Part shown: positions 51,566 through 61,101 of the stretch, piece by piece
Layout: the number at the start of each line of letters is the position of its first letter
Position numbering within the stretch: the stretch's first letter is position 1
Assembly: GCF_900109955.1 (NCBI RefSeq)
Contig: NZ_FOJB01000001.1
Coordinates: forward strand, 1,550,001-1,614,000
Length of the DNA stretch: 64,000 bases
Direction of reading: 5' to 3'
DNA from: Aliiroseovarius sediminilitoris
Lineage (GTDB): Bacteria > Pseudomonadota > Alphaproteobacteria > Rhodobacterales > Rhodobacteraceae
Translations under genes and position numbers: made by a program
Notes under the pieces: generated by a model
What the model saw: the letters and a program-made list of their open reading frames with translations, nothing else
Databases searched by the model: none
What the model was told of the DNA's origin: nothing

Positions 51566-54500
51566 ATGGACAAAGACGACAAGCCAACGGGACAAGAGGA
51601 CGCCGACGAGGTGCGCCCCGTCCGTGATGGTGACATGTCGTCCAAGCATGTTGACCCGGTCGAACCGGATGCCGAGGATGAATTGTCGGTTGATCGGGCC
51701 GGTGAAAGCGTGACAGACGGCGGTGCCTCGAATGACCGCGAGACGGATGAGAGCGACCAGGACGACGCCCCGGAAAATGCCCCCCCGGCGCAGGACGAGT
51801 TGGCTGCCCCCGATGAGACAGAGGCGGATTCAGCAGCCTTGGTCGCCACCGCCCGGTTCCCGCGTCGGCGCAAGGCCAAAGGGTTGGAGAAACACGAGGT
51901 TCCCCCTGAATTGAGGGCGCGTCGTCGCAAACGGCTGAAATGGCATTTCGGCATCTGGTCTTTCGTGATGATTGCCTTGGCGGCGCTGTTTCTGGCGCTC
52001 TTGTCAATGTCGGTGACGGGGCATGTCTTTGTCCTGCCGAAATGGGCAACCGAACGGATTGAACAGAAGATCAACAGTCAGACAAATCGTGTGAAACTAT
52101 CCCTGTCTCAGGTCGAACTGGGCGTGACACGGTTGGGTCTGCCACGATTGCGGCTGGTCGATCTTGGTGTGCGGGATGAAACCGGGTTGGAGATCGGGCG
52201 GTTGAACGCGGTCGAAGGGTCGCTGTTGTTGCGGCCTGTCCTGTCTGGCCGGGTCGAGCCTGCCAGCCTGTCCTTGCGCGGCGCACAGATCACCATTCGG
52301 CGCAGTCGGGACGGTTCATTTGACCTGAGCCTGGGTCAGGGGATCGGAGCGAGCGGCGATCTGGCATCGGTTCTCGATCGCATCGACACCGTGTTCACAA
52401 CCGGCATATTGGCCAAGTCCGAACGCATAACAGCTTCGAACCTGACCATCACGCTCGAGGACGCGCGGACGGGGCGTTTGTGGCAAGTGACCGATGGAGC
52501 CCTGACCATCAGCCAAACCGCGCAAGAAGTTGATATGACGCTGTCTTTCGACGTGTTCAACCAAACCGAGGAGCTGGCCGAAACGGTGCTTGGCTTCCGA
52601 TCGGTCAAGGGCAGTTCCGCGGCGCGTCTGACCGCGACGTTCAAGAATGCACGTGCGCGTGACATTGCGGCGCAGACCCCGTTGCTGACATTTCTGGGAC
52701 TGGTCGACGCCCCGATTTCCGGGGCGCTGCGAACCGTGATTGACGAAACCGGGCAGGTGTCAGGGCTGGCGGGCACCCTGGAATTTGGCGCGGGCAGCCT
52801 GTCGCCGGATCCAGCGGCCAAGCCCGTGGAGTTCACCGGCGGCAAAGTCTATCTGGATTATGACCCGGAGCGCGAGCGCATGAATTTCGCGCAAGCCTCG
52901 CTGCAATCTGACTGGGGCGAGATACAAGCCGACGGGCATTCCTATTTGCGCGGATGGTCCGGGGGCTGGCCGACTGAATTGCTGGGGCAGTTGAATGTCA
53001 CCCATGCACGGATCAGCCCGCCGGATGTGTTTGAAAGCCCGCTGACGCTCGGGCAGGGGTCGGCTGATTTCCGGCTGAGCCTCAATCCGTTCCGGGTTGA
53101 TGTGGGGCAGTTTGCGATTACCCATGATGGCGCGCTGGCGACGGGCACTGCGCGGATCGGCATCGGCTCTGAAGGTTGGTCGGTGGCGATCGACGCTGCC
53201 GCCGATCAGATCAGCCCCGAACAGGTCACGGCCTTCTGGCCGTTGACCAACGGCCAGCGCACTCGCATCTGGGCGCGGGACAACGTGACCAAGGGGCGGT
53301 TTACCGATGTATCCGTTGCCTGGCGGAAAGAGCAGGGCATCCCGGCGCACACGGCGCTGAGCGCGGCCTTTGACGGCGTGACCGTGCGGGCGGTCAAGGA
53401 AATGGTGCCCATCGAGAACGCGTCGGGCCAGTTTACCATTGATGGGCGGCGCCTTGTGGTCACGGCAGATCATGGCGTGCTGCGCCCGCTGGATCGGTCG
53501 GGAAAGGTTGTCGGTGTGTTGGATGCTGCTGGCACCAGTTTTGTGATCCCGCAGATGGCGCGGCGACCCGAAGACCCCTCGGCGCCCCGTCCGCCGGTGC
53601 CTGCCTGGGTGGATCTGTCTGTCACCGGCCCGCTGAAAGCTGCGCTGCATTTGCTGGATGACAAACCGTTTCGCATTTTCCGTCAGAACCCTGAAGGAGC
53701 AATTGGACCGGATATGGCCAGCGGACGCGTTGCGCTTGGCGGGCGGATCGACATTGCGATGCAGCCCAAGGTGCCCCGCAGCGCCATCGACTATCGCCTG
53801 GCAGGCACACTGAGCACCGTCAAAAGCGACACCATCGTAAGCGGGCGGCTGCTGGAATTGCCCCATGCCGATCTGGCCGTCAGCACGGAAGGCGTCAGTA
53901 TCAGCGGGAAGGGCCGGTTGTCAGGTGTGCCTGTTACCGGAACGTGGGCGCAAACCTTCGAAGCGGGAGCGTCATCGGGCCGTTCGACCGTTACTGGCGA
54001 GATGACGTTGGATCAGGCCTCTCTTGATGCGTTCTCGATCGGGCTGCCAAAGGGTAGCGTGACCGGATCGACGACAGGGAATTATGAGATTGCCCTTGCG
54101 CGTGGTGAAGCCCCACGCATTTCGCTAGAGGCATCTCTGGGCGGTGTTGGTCTCAGCATTTCGGCACTTGGTTGGTCGAAGTCGCAAGGGAGCAAAGGAT
54201 CGCTGAGCCTGTCTGGCAAGCTGGGGTCGGCCCCTTTGATCGAAGAGCTCAAGTTGCGCGCGCCGGGACTTGACGCCAATGGCAGCGTCATCATGGCCGA
54301 AGGCGGTGGGCTGGTCGCCGCGCAGTTCGACCGGGTGACGTTGGGCGGATGGTTGGATGCACCCGTGACCTTGACCGGGCGTGGCGCGGGGCAGCCGGTG
54401 TCAGTCACGGTCAAAGGCGGGACCGTGGACATGCGCAAGGCCACATTGGGGTCCGGCAAAGGCGGCGGTGCCGGCGGGCCGCCTGTGCCCATTTCGCTTC

Positions 54501-55231
54501 TGCTGGACAGGCTCATCATATCGAAAGGGATTACAATCACCGGGTTCGATGGCGATTTCACCCAGACAGGCGGTGGGTTGAACGGCACGTTTCGCGGCCA
54601 GATTGGCGGTGGACCAACGATCAGTGGCACCGCCGCACCCCAACCCAAAGGCACGGCGTTTCGGCTGACCAGCAAGGATGCAGGGGGTGTTCTGCGGGCC
54701 GCGGGAGTCCTGAAATCTGCCCGAAACGGCGATATGGAGTTGATCCTGGCCCCCGGCGGCAGCAAGGGCGTTTATGACGGCAATCTGAAGATCAAGAACA
54801 TTGATGTGCATGATGCGCCCGCAATGGCCGAACTGTTGTCGGCGATTTCCGTGGTTGGCCTGTTACAGCAGTTGGGAGGGCAAGGCATTCCCTTCACCGA
54901 CGTGGATGCGCGGTTCCGGTTGGACCCCGACAAGGTCACGGTTTACGAAGGGTCTGCGACAGGCCATTCCATGGGCATTTCGATGGACGGGTATTACTTC
55001 CTTGGGTCGGGGCAAATGGACATGCAGGGCGTGATCTCGCCGTTCTATCTGGTGAACTCGGCCGGGCGCATTTTCGCGCGCAAGGGCGAAGGGCTGGTGG
55101 GGTTCAACTATACCCTCAAAGGCACCGCGTCTGACCCCAAGGTGGGGGTCAATCCGCTGTCCTTGTTCACACCGGGCTTTTTCCGCGACATTTTCCGCCG
55201 CAACCCGCCACCGCGACCGCAAGCAGAATGA
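51566..55231 (+). CDS. Large AsmA-like (DUF3971/YhdP-type) envelope protein
   Basis: A protein of about 1221 residues. Residues 1-110 are acidic and disordered (rich in D, E and S), followed by basic [10 protein letters not shown], one membrane helix (about 130-152, [18 protein letters not shown]) and about 1050 residues of repetitive beta-strand sequence. The last 150 residues ([28 protein letters not shown]) match the AsmA/DUF3971 C-terminal pattern. YhdP and related AsmA-like proteins carry phospholipids between membranes, a likely role here. The start is uncertain: ATG 51566 is the best candidate, and a GTG at 51470 would add 32 residues. Confidence 0.85.
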   Translation: MDKDDKPTGQEDADEVRPVRDGDMSSKHVDPVEPDAEDELSVDRAGESVTDGGASNDRETDESDQDDAPENAPPAQDELAAPDETEADSAALVATARFPRRRKAKGLEKHEVPPELRARRRKRLKWHFGIWSFVMIALAALFLALLSMSVTGHVFVLPKWATERIEQKINSQTNRVKLSLSQVELGVTRLGLPRLRLVDLGVRDETGLEIGRLNAVEGSLLLRPVLSGRVEPASLSLRGAQITIRRSRDGSFDLSLGQGIGASGDLASVLDRIDTVFTTGILAKSERITASNLTITLEDARTGRLWQVTDGALTISQTAQEVDMTLSFDVFNQTEELAETVLGFRSVKGSSAARLTATFKNARARDIAAQTPLLTFLGLVDAPISGALRTVIDETGQVSGLAGTLEFGAGSLSPDPAAKPVEFTGGKVYLDYDPERERMNFAQASLQSDWGEIQADGHSYLRGWSGGWPTELLGQLNVTHARISPPDVFESPLTLGQGSADFRLSLNPFRVDVGQFAITHDGALATGTARIGIGSEGWSVAIDAAADQISPEQVTAFWPLTNGQRTRIWARDNVTKGRFTDVSVAWRKEQGIPAHTALSAAFDGVTVRAVKEMVPIENASGQFTIDGRRLVVTADHGVLRPLDRSGKVVGVLDAAGTSFVIPQMARRPEDPSAPRPPVPAWVDLSVTGPLKAALHLLDDKPFRIFRQNPEGAIGPDMASGRVALGGRIDIAMQPKVPRSAIDYRLAGTLSTVKSDTIVSGRLLELPHADLAVSTEGVSISGKGRLSGVPVTGTWAQTFEAGASSGRSTVTGEMTLDQASLDAFSIGLPKGSVTGSTTGNYEIALARGEAPRISLEASLGGVGLSISALGWSKSQGSKGSLSLSGKLGSAPLIEELKLRAPGLDANGSVIMAEGGGLVAAQFDRVTLGGWLDAPVTLTGRGAGQPVSVTVKGGTVDMRKATLGSGKGGGAGGPPVPISLLLDRLIISKGITITGFDGDFTQTGGGLNGTFRGQIGGGPTISGTAAPQPKGTAFRLTSKDAGGVLRAAGVLKSARNGDMELILAPGGSKGVYDGNLKIKNIDVHDAPAMAELLSAISVVGLLQQLGGQGIPFTDVDARFRLDPDKVTVYEGSATGHSMGISMDGYYFLGSGQMDMQGVISPFYLVNSAGRIFARKGEGLVGFNYTLKGTASDPKVGVNPLSLFTPGFFRDIFRRNPPPRPQAE

Positions 55232-55292
55232 TCGGCCCGCGATCCGTAGGAACCCGTTGACGCGGACGGACAAGCCGCCTACACGCGCCGCC

Positions 55293-56354
55293 ATGAAGCT
55301 GAGTGATTTCGATTTCAATCTTCCAGACGCGTTGATCGCGACGCGCCCTGTGCGGCCGCGCACGGCAAGCCGTTTGCTGGTGGCAACGCCGGATCAGATC
55401 ACCGATGCCCATGTCAGCGATCTGACCCGTTGGCTGAGCCCCGGCGACCGGCTGGTTCTGAACGACACGAAGGTCATTCCCGGTCGGCTGTTCGGCACCC
55501 GCACACGGGCCGGGCAAGCCCCGGGTGAAGGGGTCGCCAAGATCGAGGTGACGTTGTTGTCGCCAGACAGCGCCGGACAATGGCACGTGATGGCGAAACC
55601 TCTGCGCAAGCTGCGCGACGGGGATGTCATCATCTTTTCGGATGATCTGTGCGCCCAATTCGTCGGGCGGGACGGCGAACAGGCGGTGATCTGCTTCAAC
55701 CTTGAAGGCGCGGCGTTCGACGCCGCGCTCGCCGCCGCGGGGAACATGCCGCTGCCGCCCTATATCGCCGCGAAACGCGCGGCGGATGCGCAGGACAACG
55801 AAGACTATCAGACGGTGTTTGCCCGCCACTCGGGTGCGGTGGCTGCGCCGACCGCGTCGCTTCATTTCGACGATGGATTGCTTGACCGAATTGCTGCGAT
55901 GGGCGTCGGGCTGACCCATGTCACGCTGCATGTGGGGGCGGGGACGTTTCTGCCCGTGAAAGTTGATGACATTGCACAGCACAAGATGCACGCGGAATGG
56001 GGCCGGGTCAGTACGGTCGCCGCGCATGAGATCGAGGCGACCGTCGCAGCCGGGGGCCGGATCATTCCGGTCGGCACCACCGCGCTGCGCCTGATCGAAA
56101 GCGCAGCGACAGCACCGGGCAAGATCCGCCCCTGGCAGGGGGACACGGACATCTTCATCACGCCCGGCTTTCGGTTCAACATCACCGATGGGCTGATGAC
56201 CAATTTCCACCTGCCGAAATCAACCTTGATGATGCTGGTGTCGGCGCTGATGGGAACAGACAGGATGCGTGCGGTCTATGATCACGCCATCGCGCACCGC
56301 TATCGCTTCTTTTCTTACGGCGACAGTTCACTGCTTCTGCCCAATCAGCCATAA
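55293..56354 (+). CDS. queA: S-adenosylmethionine:tRNA ribosyltransferase-isomerase
   Basis: A 353-residue enzyme of normal QueA length that transfers and isomerises the ribosyl part of SAM onto preQ1 in tRNA, making epoxyqueuosine. Family segments are [19 protein letters not shown] at the start, [15 protein letters not shown] near residue 60, the [17 protein letters not shown] region near 180, and [17 protein letters not shown] near 310. ATG 55293 begins exactly at the family start; codons up to 55257 are not conserved. No other queuosine gene is in the window. Confidence 0.93.
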   Translation: MKLSDFDFNLPDALIATRPVRPRTASRLLVATPDQITDAHVSDLTRWLSPGDRLVLNDTKVIPGRLFGTRTRAGQAPGEGVAKIEVTLLSPDSAGQWHVMAKPLRKLRDGDVIIFSDDLCAQFVGRDGEQAVICFNLEGAAFDAALAAAGNMPLPPYIAAKRAADAQDNEDYQTVFARHSGAVAAPTASLHFDDGLLDRIAAMGVGLTHVTLHVGAGTFLPVKVDDIAQHKMHAEWGRVSTVAAHEIEATVAAGGRIIPVGTTALRLIESAATAPGKIRPWQGDTDIFITPGFRFNITDGLMTNFHLPKSTLMMLVSALMGTDRMRAVYDHAIAHRYRFFSYGDSSLLLPNQP

Positions 56355-56455
56355 AGGCAAAGTCGGGCCGGTGCCGGACGCTCACATGTCGCGAAATGTC
56401 GGTGGTCTGACACAACGGCTTGCTAAACTGACCATAACGCAAACAGGAGATCTCC

Positions 56456-57703
56456 ATGCTACAAGTCTTGTCGAGCTCTTGGGCGCTGCTTCTTGGTATG
56501 ATGCTGCTTATGGTGGGCAACGGTGTGCAGGGCACGCTGTTGGGGATTCGGGGCGGGCTTGAGGGGTTTTCGACATTCGAGCTATCGCTCGTAATGTCGG
56601 GTTACTTCGCGGGCTTCCTGTTTGGGTCGCGCATGGCACCGATCATGATCCGCAGGGTGGGCCATGTGCGCGTCTTTGCGGCGCTTGGTTCGTTTATCTC
56701 GGCGGTGTTGATCCTGTATCCCACCTTTACCGACCCATGGGCCTGGACCGCTTTGCGCGTGATCGTCGGCTTCTGTTTCTCGGGCGTGTATGTCACGGCG
56801 GAAAGCTGGCTGAACAACGCGGCTGACAATGAAAACCGTGGCAAGGCGCTGTCGCTTTACATGTTCGTGCAGATGGTGGGCATTATCGCCGCGCAGGGCC
56901 TTCTGGTGATCGGCGATCCCGGCGGGTTCATCCTGTTCATCCTGCCCTCGGTGCTTGTTTCGATTGCCTTTGCGCCCATTCTTTTGTCGGTGAATCCAAC
57001 CCCGGCCTTTGAAACGACAAAGGGGCTGAGCCTGCGGGAACTCTTCCATATCTCGCCCATGGGCTGCGTGGGATTCATGCTATTGGGGGGCGTGTTTGCC
57101 GCCCAATTCGGCATGGCGTCGGTCTTTGGCCAGCAGGTTGGCCTGACGGTGGGACAAATTTCGGCCTTCGTGTCGGCGCTCTATATTGGCGGGTTGGTGC
57201 TGCAATATCCCATCGGCTGGATTTCAGACCGGATGGACCGGCGTGTGCTGATCCTGATTGTCACTGCAATTGCCGCCGCGGCGGCTATGTTGCCGGTTGT
57301 GTTTGGCACCCGATACGAGCTTCTTCTGCTGGCTGCGTTCTTCCTTGGTGGGATGACGAACCCGCTTTATGCGCTTCTGCTGGCCTATGTGAATGACTTC
57401 CTTGAACCTGACGACATGCCTGCCGCCTCGGCTGGTCTGATCTTTATCAACGGGATGGGTGCGATTGCCGGTCCTGTGGTCACAGGTTGGGTCATGGGGG
57501 TGATGGGACCGCTTGGGTTCTTCGGCTATATGGCGCTTTTGTTGGTGGGTTTCCTGATCTATGGCCTGTGGCGCATGACCCAACGGTCCGGTCCGGCACC
57601 CAAAGACACGGGTGCCTACATGACCATGTCGCCAGCCGCCTCGCCGGTCGCTGTGGATATGGCACAAGAGGTCTGGGCCGATGAGGCGGAAGAGGACGAG
57701 TAG
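56456..57703 (+). CDS. MFS transporter, YcaD-like
   Basis: A 415-residue major facilitator protein with twelve predicted helices. It carries GSRMAPIMIRRVGHVRVFA in the first cytoplasmic loop and SDRMDRRVLI in the central one, the two MFS loop motifs, and the segment VTAESWLNN typical of the YcaD group. The carboxy-terminal 30 residues are acidic and cytoplasmic. ATG 56456 follows AGGAGAT. The substrate is unknown. It stands alone, about 100 bases after queA. Confidence 0.85.
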   Translation: MLQVLSSSWALLLGMMLLMVGNGVQGTLLGIRGGLEGFSTFELSLVMSGYFAGFLFGSRMAPIMIRRVGHVRVFAALGSFISAVLILYPTFTDPWAWTALRVIVGFCFSGVYVTAESWLNNAADNENRGKALSLYMFVQMVGIIAAQGLLVIGDPGGFILFILPSVLVSIAFAPILLSVNPTPAFETTKGLSLRELFHISPMGCVGFMLLGGVFAAQFGMASVFGQQVGLTVGQISAFVSALYIGGLVLQYPIGWISDRMDRRVLILIVTAIAAAAAMLPVVFGTRYELLLLAAFFLGGMTNPLYALLLAYVNDFLEPDDMPAASAGLIFINGMGAIAGPVVTGWVMGVMGPLGFFGYMALLLVGFLIYGLWRMTQRSGPAPKDTGAYMTMSPAASPVAVDMAQEVWADEAEEDE

Positions 57704-57773
57704 CCTTCCACCTGCGTCCAGCCTTGAACTGCTTCCCACACCCGTTAGGGTAAAGAAAACGGGAGGCGCAACC

Positions 57774-58364
57774 ATGAGTGAACCGCACGAGATCATCACG
57801 TTCTGGATCGACGAGGTTGGACCGAAGGGCTGGTATGAAGCGTCGGACAAGCTGGACAACACGATCCGTAAACGGTTCATGGCAGATTACGAGGCTGCGC
57901 GGGATGGCACATTGGATGGCTGGCGCGATACCCCGCAGGGGGCATTGGCGTTCCTGATCCTGACGGATCAGTTCCCGCGCAACATGTTTCGTGGCGATGC
58001 GCGATCTTTTGCGACCGATCCGGCGGCACGGACCTGCGCGGATCATGCAATCGCTCGCGGGTTGGACATGCAGATACAAATACCCGACCGGCAGTTCTTT
58101 TACCTTCCCTTCATGCACAGCGAAGCAATGGAAGACCAGGACCGCTGCATCGCGCTAATGGCCGAACGGATGGCTGACACGCCGGGGCAGGGCGACACGC
58201 TGCACGCGCGCGTCCATCGAGCGATCATTGAACGCTTTGGACGCTTTCCTTACCGCAACGACGTGTTGGGGCGCGACACAACGGACGAAGAACGCGTATT
58301 TATCGAAGACGGCGGATACACCGCGCTTCGCAAGAAGTTCGAAGTTAGGGAAGGAAAAGCATAA
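57774..58364 (+). CDS. DUF924 family protein
   Basis: A 196-residue soluble, mostly helical protein. It begins with HEIITFWIDEVGPKGWYEASDKLDNTIRKRF, and has LTDQFPRNMFRG near residue 62, YLPFMHSEAMEDQDRC near 105-120 and GRFPYRNDVLGRDTTDEE near 155-172, all conserved in DUF924. The fold is TPR-like in solved members and no activity is established. ATG 57774 follows GGGAGG. A run of nine G lies a few bases after the stop. Confidence 0.87.
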   Translation: MSEPHEIITFWIDEVGPKGWYEASDKLDNTIRKRFMADYEAARDGTLDGWRDTPQGALAFLILTDQFPRNMFRGDARSFATDPAARTCADHAIARGLDMQIQIPDRQFFYLPFMHSEAMEDQDRCIALMAERMADTPGQGDTLHARVHRAIIERFGRFPYRNDVLGRDTTDEERVFIEDGGYTALRKKFEVREGKA

Positions 58365-58514
58365 GCGTCGTGGGGGGGGGTCATACGACCATCCCCTGAA
58401 GGTCTCAACTGTGCCGGGTTTCGCCCAGCGACTAGCGGGTCTTCCCTAGCGTCATTGATCCGTTGAACTAAATAGTTTAGTGCCAAACTATCTTGAAGAT
58501 GAGGAGGAGTCCCC

Positions 58515-59924
58515 ATGGCGGGAAAGGCTTTTGATACGGTTGTGGTTGGCGCTGGACCCGGTGGTTACGTGGCGGCAATTCGCGCGGCCCAGCTGGGCCA
58601 GAATGTTGCCATTGTCGAACGCGAGCATCTGGGCGGCATCTGCCTGAACTGGGGCTGTATCCCGACCAAGGCGCTGTTGCGCTCGGCCGAGGTGTTTCAT
58701 TTGATGCACCGTGCCAAGGAGTTTGGTCTGTCTGCGGGCAAGATCGACTATGACCTGCCCGCCATCGTAAAGCGTTCGCGCGGTGTGGCCGCGCAACTGT
58801 CTGGCGGCATTGGTCATCTGATGAAGAAAAACAAGGTGACGGTCTTCATGGGTGAGGCCTCGATCCCCGCCAAGGGCAAGGTCTCGGTCAAGACCGATAA
58901 AGGCACCGAGGAACTGACCGCCAAGAACATCGTTCTGGCCACGGGCGCGCGCGCCCGCGAATTGTCGGGGCTGGAAGCTGACGGCGATCTGGTCTGGACC
59001 TATAAGCACGCGTTGAACCCGCCGCGTATGCCGAAAAAGCTGCTGGTGATCGGATCGGGTGCCATTGGCATCGAATTTGCCAGTTTCTTCAACACTCTGG
59101 GCGCGGATACGACTGTCGTCGAGGTGATGGACCGCGTGTTGCCCGTCGAAGACGCAGAGATTTCCGCGTTCGCCAAGAAGTCCTTCGTCAAGCAAGGCAT
59201 GAAGATCATGGAGAAAGCCATGGTCAAACAGTTGGACCGCGCGCCTTCCAAATCCGGGGGCGGCAAGGTCACGGCCCATATCGAGGTCGGCGGCAAGGTT
59301 GAGAAACATGATTTCGACACCGTCATTTCCGCCGTCGGCATCGTCGGCAACGTGGAAGGGCTGGGGCTGGAAGCGTTGGGCGTCAAGATCGACCGCACCC
59401 ATGTAGTTACGGACGCGCATTGCCGCACGGGTGTGGACGGCCTTTATGCGATCGGCGATATCGCCGGGGCGCCGTGGCTTGCCCACAAGGCCAGCCACGA
59501 AGGTGTGATGGTGGCCGAACTGATCGCGGGCTTGCACGCCCACCCGGTGAAACCAGAAAGCATCCCCGGCTGCACCTATTGCCACCCGCAGGTCGCCAGC
59601 GTCGGTCTGTCGGAAGCGAAGGCGAAAGAGCAGGGGTATGAGGTCAAGGTCGGCCGCTTCCCCTTCATCGGCAACGGCAAGGCCATCGCCATGGGCGACC
59701 CCGAAGGCATGGTCAAAACCATCTTTGACACCAAAACCGGCGAGCTTCTGGGCGCTCATATGGTTGGCCCGGAAGTGACCGAGATGATCCAGGGCTACGC
59801 GGTCGGCAAAACGCTGGAAACCACTGAAGAAGAGTTGATGCACACGGTCTTCCCGCACCCGACAATCTCGGAAAGCATGCACGAAGCGGTGCTGGACGCC
59901 TATGACCGCGTCATTCACATGTAA
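58515..59924 (+). CDS. lpdA: Dihydrolipoamide dehydrogenase (E3)
   Basis: A 469-residue flavoprotein that reoxidises dihydrolipoyl groups of 2-oxoacid dehydrogenase complexes. The FAD site VVGAGPGGYVAA is at residues 10-21, the redox disulfide is Cys43 and Cys48 (GICLNWGCIPTK), the NAD site is VIGSGAIGIEFA near 180, and the His-Glu pair is in FPHPTISESMHEA near 450. It follows GAGGAGG at good spacing, and a strong terminator ends the gene. No other subunit gene is nearby, so it may serve several complexes. Confidence 0.92.
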   Translation: MAGKAFDTVVVGAGPGGYVAAIRAAQLGQNVAIVEREHLGGICLNWGCIPTKALLRSAEVFHLMHRAKEFGLSAGKIDYDLPAIVKRSRGVAAQLSGGIGHLMKKNKVTVFMGEASIPAKGKVSVKTDKGTEELTAKNIVLATGARARELSGLEADGDLVWTYKHALNPPRMPKKLLVIGSGAIGIEFASFFNTLGADTTVVEVMDRVLPVEDAEISAFAKKSFVKQGMKIMEKAMVKQLDRAPSKSGGGKVTAHIEVGGKVEKHDFDTVISAVGIVGNVEGLGLEALGVKIDRTHVVTDAHCRTGVDGLYAIGDIAGAPWLAHKASHEGVMVAELIAGLHAHPVKPESIPGCTYCHPQVASVGLSEAKAKEQGYEVKVGRFPFIGNGKAIAMGDPEGMVKTIFDTKTGELLGAHMVGPEVTEMIQGYAVGKTLETTEEELMHTVFPHPTISESMHEAVLDAYDRVIHM

Positions 59925-59929
59925 GGCAG

Positions 59930-59957
59930 AAAGGCCGGGTCATTGCCCGGCCTTTTT
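59930..59957 (+). terminator. Rho-independent terminator of lpdA
   Basis: AAAGGCCGGG and CCCGGCCTTT form a perfect 10-pair stem with a 6-base loop, ending in TTTTT. It starts six bases after the stop of lpdA and is the clearest intrinsic terminator in the window. Confidence 0.88.
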
Positions 59958-59995
59958 GCATCGTGCTTGGGTGGTCTGGCAGGCCTGACTGCCTG

Positions 59996-60424
59996 TTAGC
60001 CCAGCACCTCATCCAGTTTGGCAAGGATCGCGGACCAACCGCCATTGTGGTTGTCGCGGCTTTCTTCGGACGGGAAGCGGATGTGATGCAGACGCAGGTC
60101 GGTGCCTCCGTCTTTCGGTGTCAGATCCAGCGTGACGATCGATTCTTCGGCGGTGCTAGCAGGCGATTCCCAAGTGAATTGCAGCCGCTTGGCGCGATCA
60201 ATGATCCTGTATTCACCTTCATGTGGCAAATCGCCTGCTTCCGGCACCCGCATGATGATGCTGAAACGCCCCCCGACCGTGGCATTGACGCTTGCGTCAG
60301 GCACTGTGACGCCCGCACCGGGGATCATGAATTTCACGAGCATCTTCGGGTCCAGCCACGCATCGAACACGCGTTCAGGCGGGTAGGGGATGTGGCGGGT
60401 GATTTCGAGGGATAGATCAGTCAT
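59996..60424 (-). CDS. SRPBCC (AHSA1-like) domain protein
   Basis: A 142-residue protein with the START/SRPBCC fold of the AHSA1 family: DLSLEITRHIPYPPERVFDAWLDPKMLVKF at residues 3-32, GGRFSIIMRVPEAGDLPHEGEYRIID near 50-75, and a closing helix with GWSAILAKLDEVL. Such proteins bind hydrophobic ligands. They are very often encoded directly after an ArsR regulator, as here, with an eight-base overlap. The ligand and role are unknown. Confidence 0.87.
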   Translation of the reverse strand: MTDLSLEITRHIPYPPERVFDAWLDPKMLVKFMIPGAGVTVPDASVNATVGGRFSIIMRVPEAGDLPHEGEYRIIDRAKRLQFTWESPASTAEESIVTLDLTPKDGGTDLRLHHIRFPSEESRDNHNGGWSAILAKLDEVLG

Positions 60425-60740
60425 TGTCGTCCTCCTTCAAGGCAGCTTCGAGGGCATCCAGCCGCAGCGCCCAGATCGAACGCAATTCGGCAAACCAGTG
60501 ATCGATGGCGGAAAGCGGCCCCATCTGCACTTCGATCAAGTGCTCGCGCCATTCGGTGCGCCGGGTCGCCAGTCCACAGGCTTCAAGCACTTTGATGTGC
60601 TTTGAGACCGAGTTCAGGCTGATGTCAAAATGACGCGCGATGTCTGTGACGCGCATTGGACCTTCTTGTGCCAGCAAAGTCAGGATCGCACGGCGATTGA
60701 CGTCCGATGCTGCCTTGAGAACGGCGCTGAGGTGGTCCAT
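60417..60740 (-). CDS. ArsR-family transcriptional regulator
   Basis: A regulator of about 107 residues with a winged helix-turn-helix (MRVTDIARHFDISLNSVSKHIKVLEACGL). It lacks the metal-binding CVC motif of true ArsR, so it belongs to the group paired with SRPBCC proteins and probably senses something other than arsenic. Family starts usually lie a few residues before SAVLKAASDVNRRAIL, which favours ATG 60740; ATG 60758 is possible but lies inside a palindrome that looks like its own operator. The two-gene unit is probably autorepressed. Confidence 0.82.
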   Translation of the reverse strand: MDHLSAVLKAASDVNRRAILTLLAQEGPMRVTDIARHFDISLNSVSKHIKVLEACGLATRRTEWREHLIEVQMGPLSAIDHWFAELRSIWALRLDALEAALKEDDND

Positions 60741-60750
60741 GTCATTTCGT

Positions 60751-60766
60751 TCAACCATATGGGTGA
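60751..60766. promoter_or_regulatory. ArsR operator candidate, copy 1
   Basis: TCAACCATATGGGTGA is a 16-base palindrome with one mismatched pair. It lies just upstream of the favoured arsR start and is repeated 38 bases away. Confidence 0.55.
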
Positions 60767-60788
60767 ATAACACCTGCGACGGAATCAG

Positions 60789-60804
60789 TCAACCATAGGG
60801 GTGA
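60789..60804. promoter_or_regulatory. ArsR operator candidate, copy 2
   Basis: TCAACCATAGGGGTGA matches copy 1 at 15 of 16 positions; the likeness extends into the flanking AAT. Two such sites upstream of a small regulator suggest cooperative autorepression. Confidence 0.5.
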
Positions 60805-61019
60805 ATGAAGGGGCGCAACTGGCAAACGATAACCTCGGGCGACAGCATTGCACGGCCCATTTTTCTCAAGCCCATCATGGTTCCAAAATGTCTTGCTGCT
60901 ATCCCGATGGGAAATTGATCTGGGACATTGATATCGCAGTATTCAGATCAACGGCTGAGTCGAATGATAATTCAATAAACAGAATCTGTGACGACAGCGG
61001 ATGAGCGGTGATTGCAGAT

Positions 61020-61034
61020 GTTCCGCAAATGTTC
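61020..61034 (+). promoter_or_regulatory. LexA (SOS) box of uvrA
   Basis: GTTC, seven bases, GTTC: the exact LexA site of alphaproteobacteria. It lies 68 bases before the uvrA start. uvrA is a standard SOS gene, so damage induction is expected. Confidence 0.78.
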
Positions 61035-61101
61035 TAACTTTCCGATTGTCCCGCCGCGCGGTTTGGCCTAACCGTTAAGCAATTGTGAACTGGGGGTCAG
61101 A

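Larger units (their letters stand above)
60741..61101. other. Divergent spacer between arsR and uvrA
   Basis: About 360 bases. It contains two copies of a palindromic repeat next to arsR and a LexA-type box close to uvrA. A 67-codon reading frame (60801-61004) lies in between, but it has no ribosome site, no similarity I recognise and atypical codon use, so I do not call it a gene. Confidence 0.5.

Noticed and set aside
58488-59918. Leftward open frame of 476 codons
   Set aside because: Antisense to lpdA over its whole length; lpdA has all catalytic motifs.
60801-61004. 67-codon rightward frame in the arsR-uvrA spacer
   Set aside because: It starts inside the second palindrome, has no ribosome site and no recognisable sequence; more likely leader DNA.
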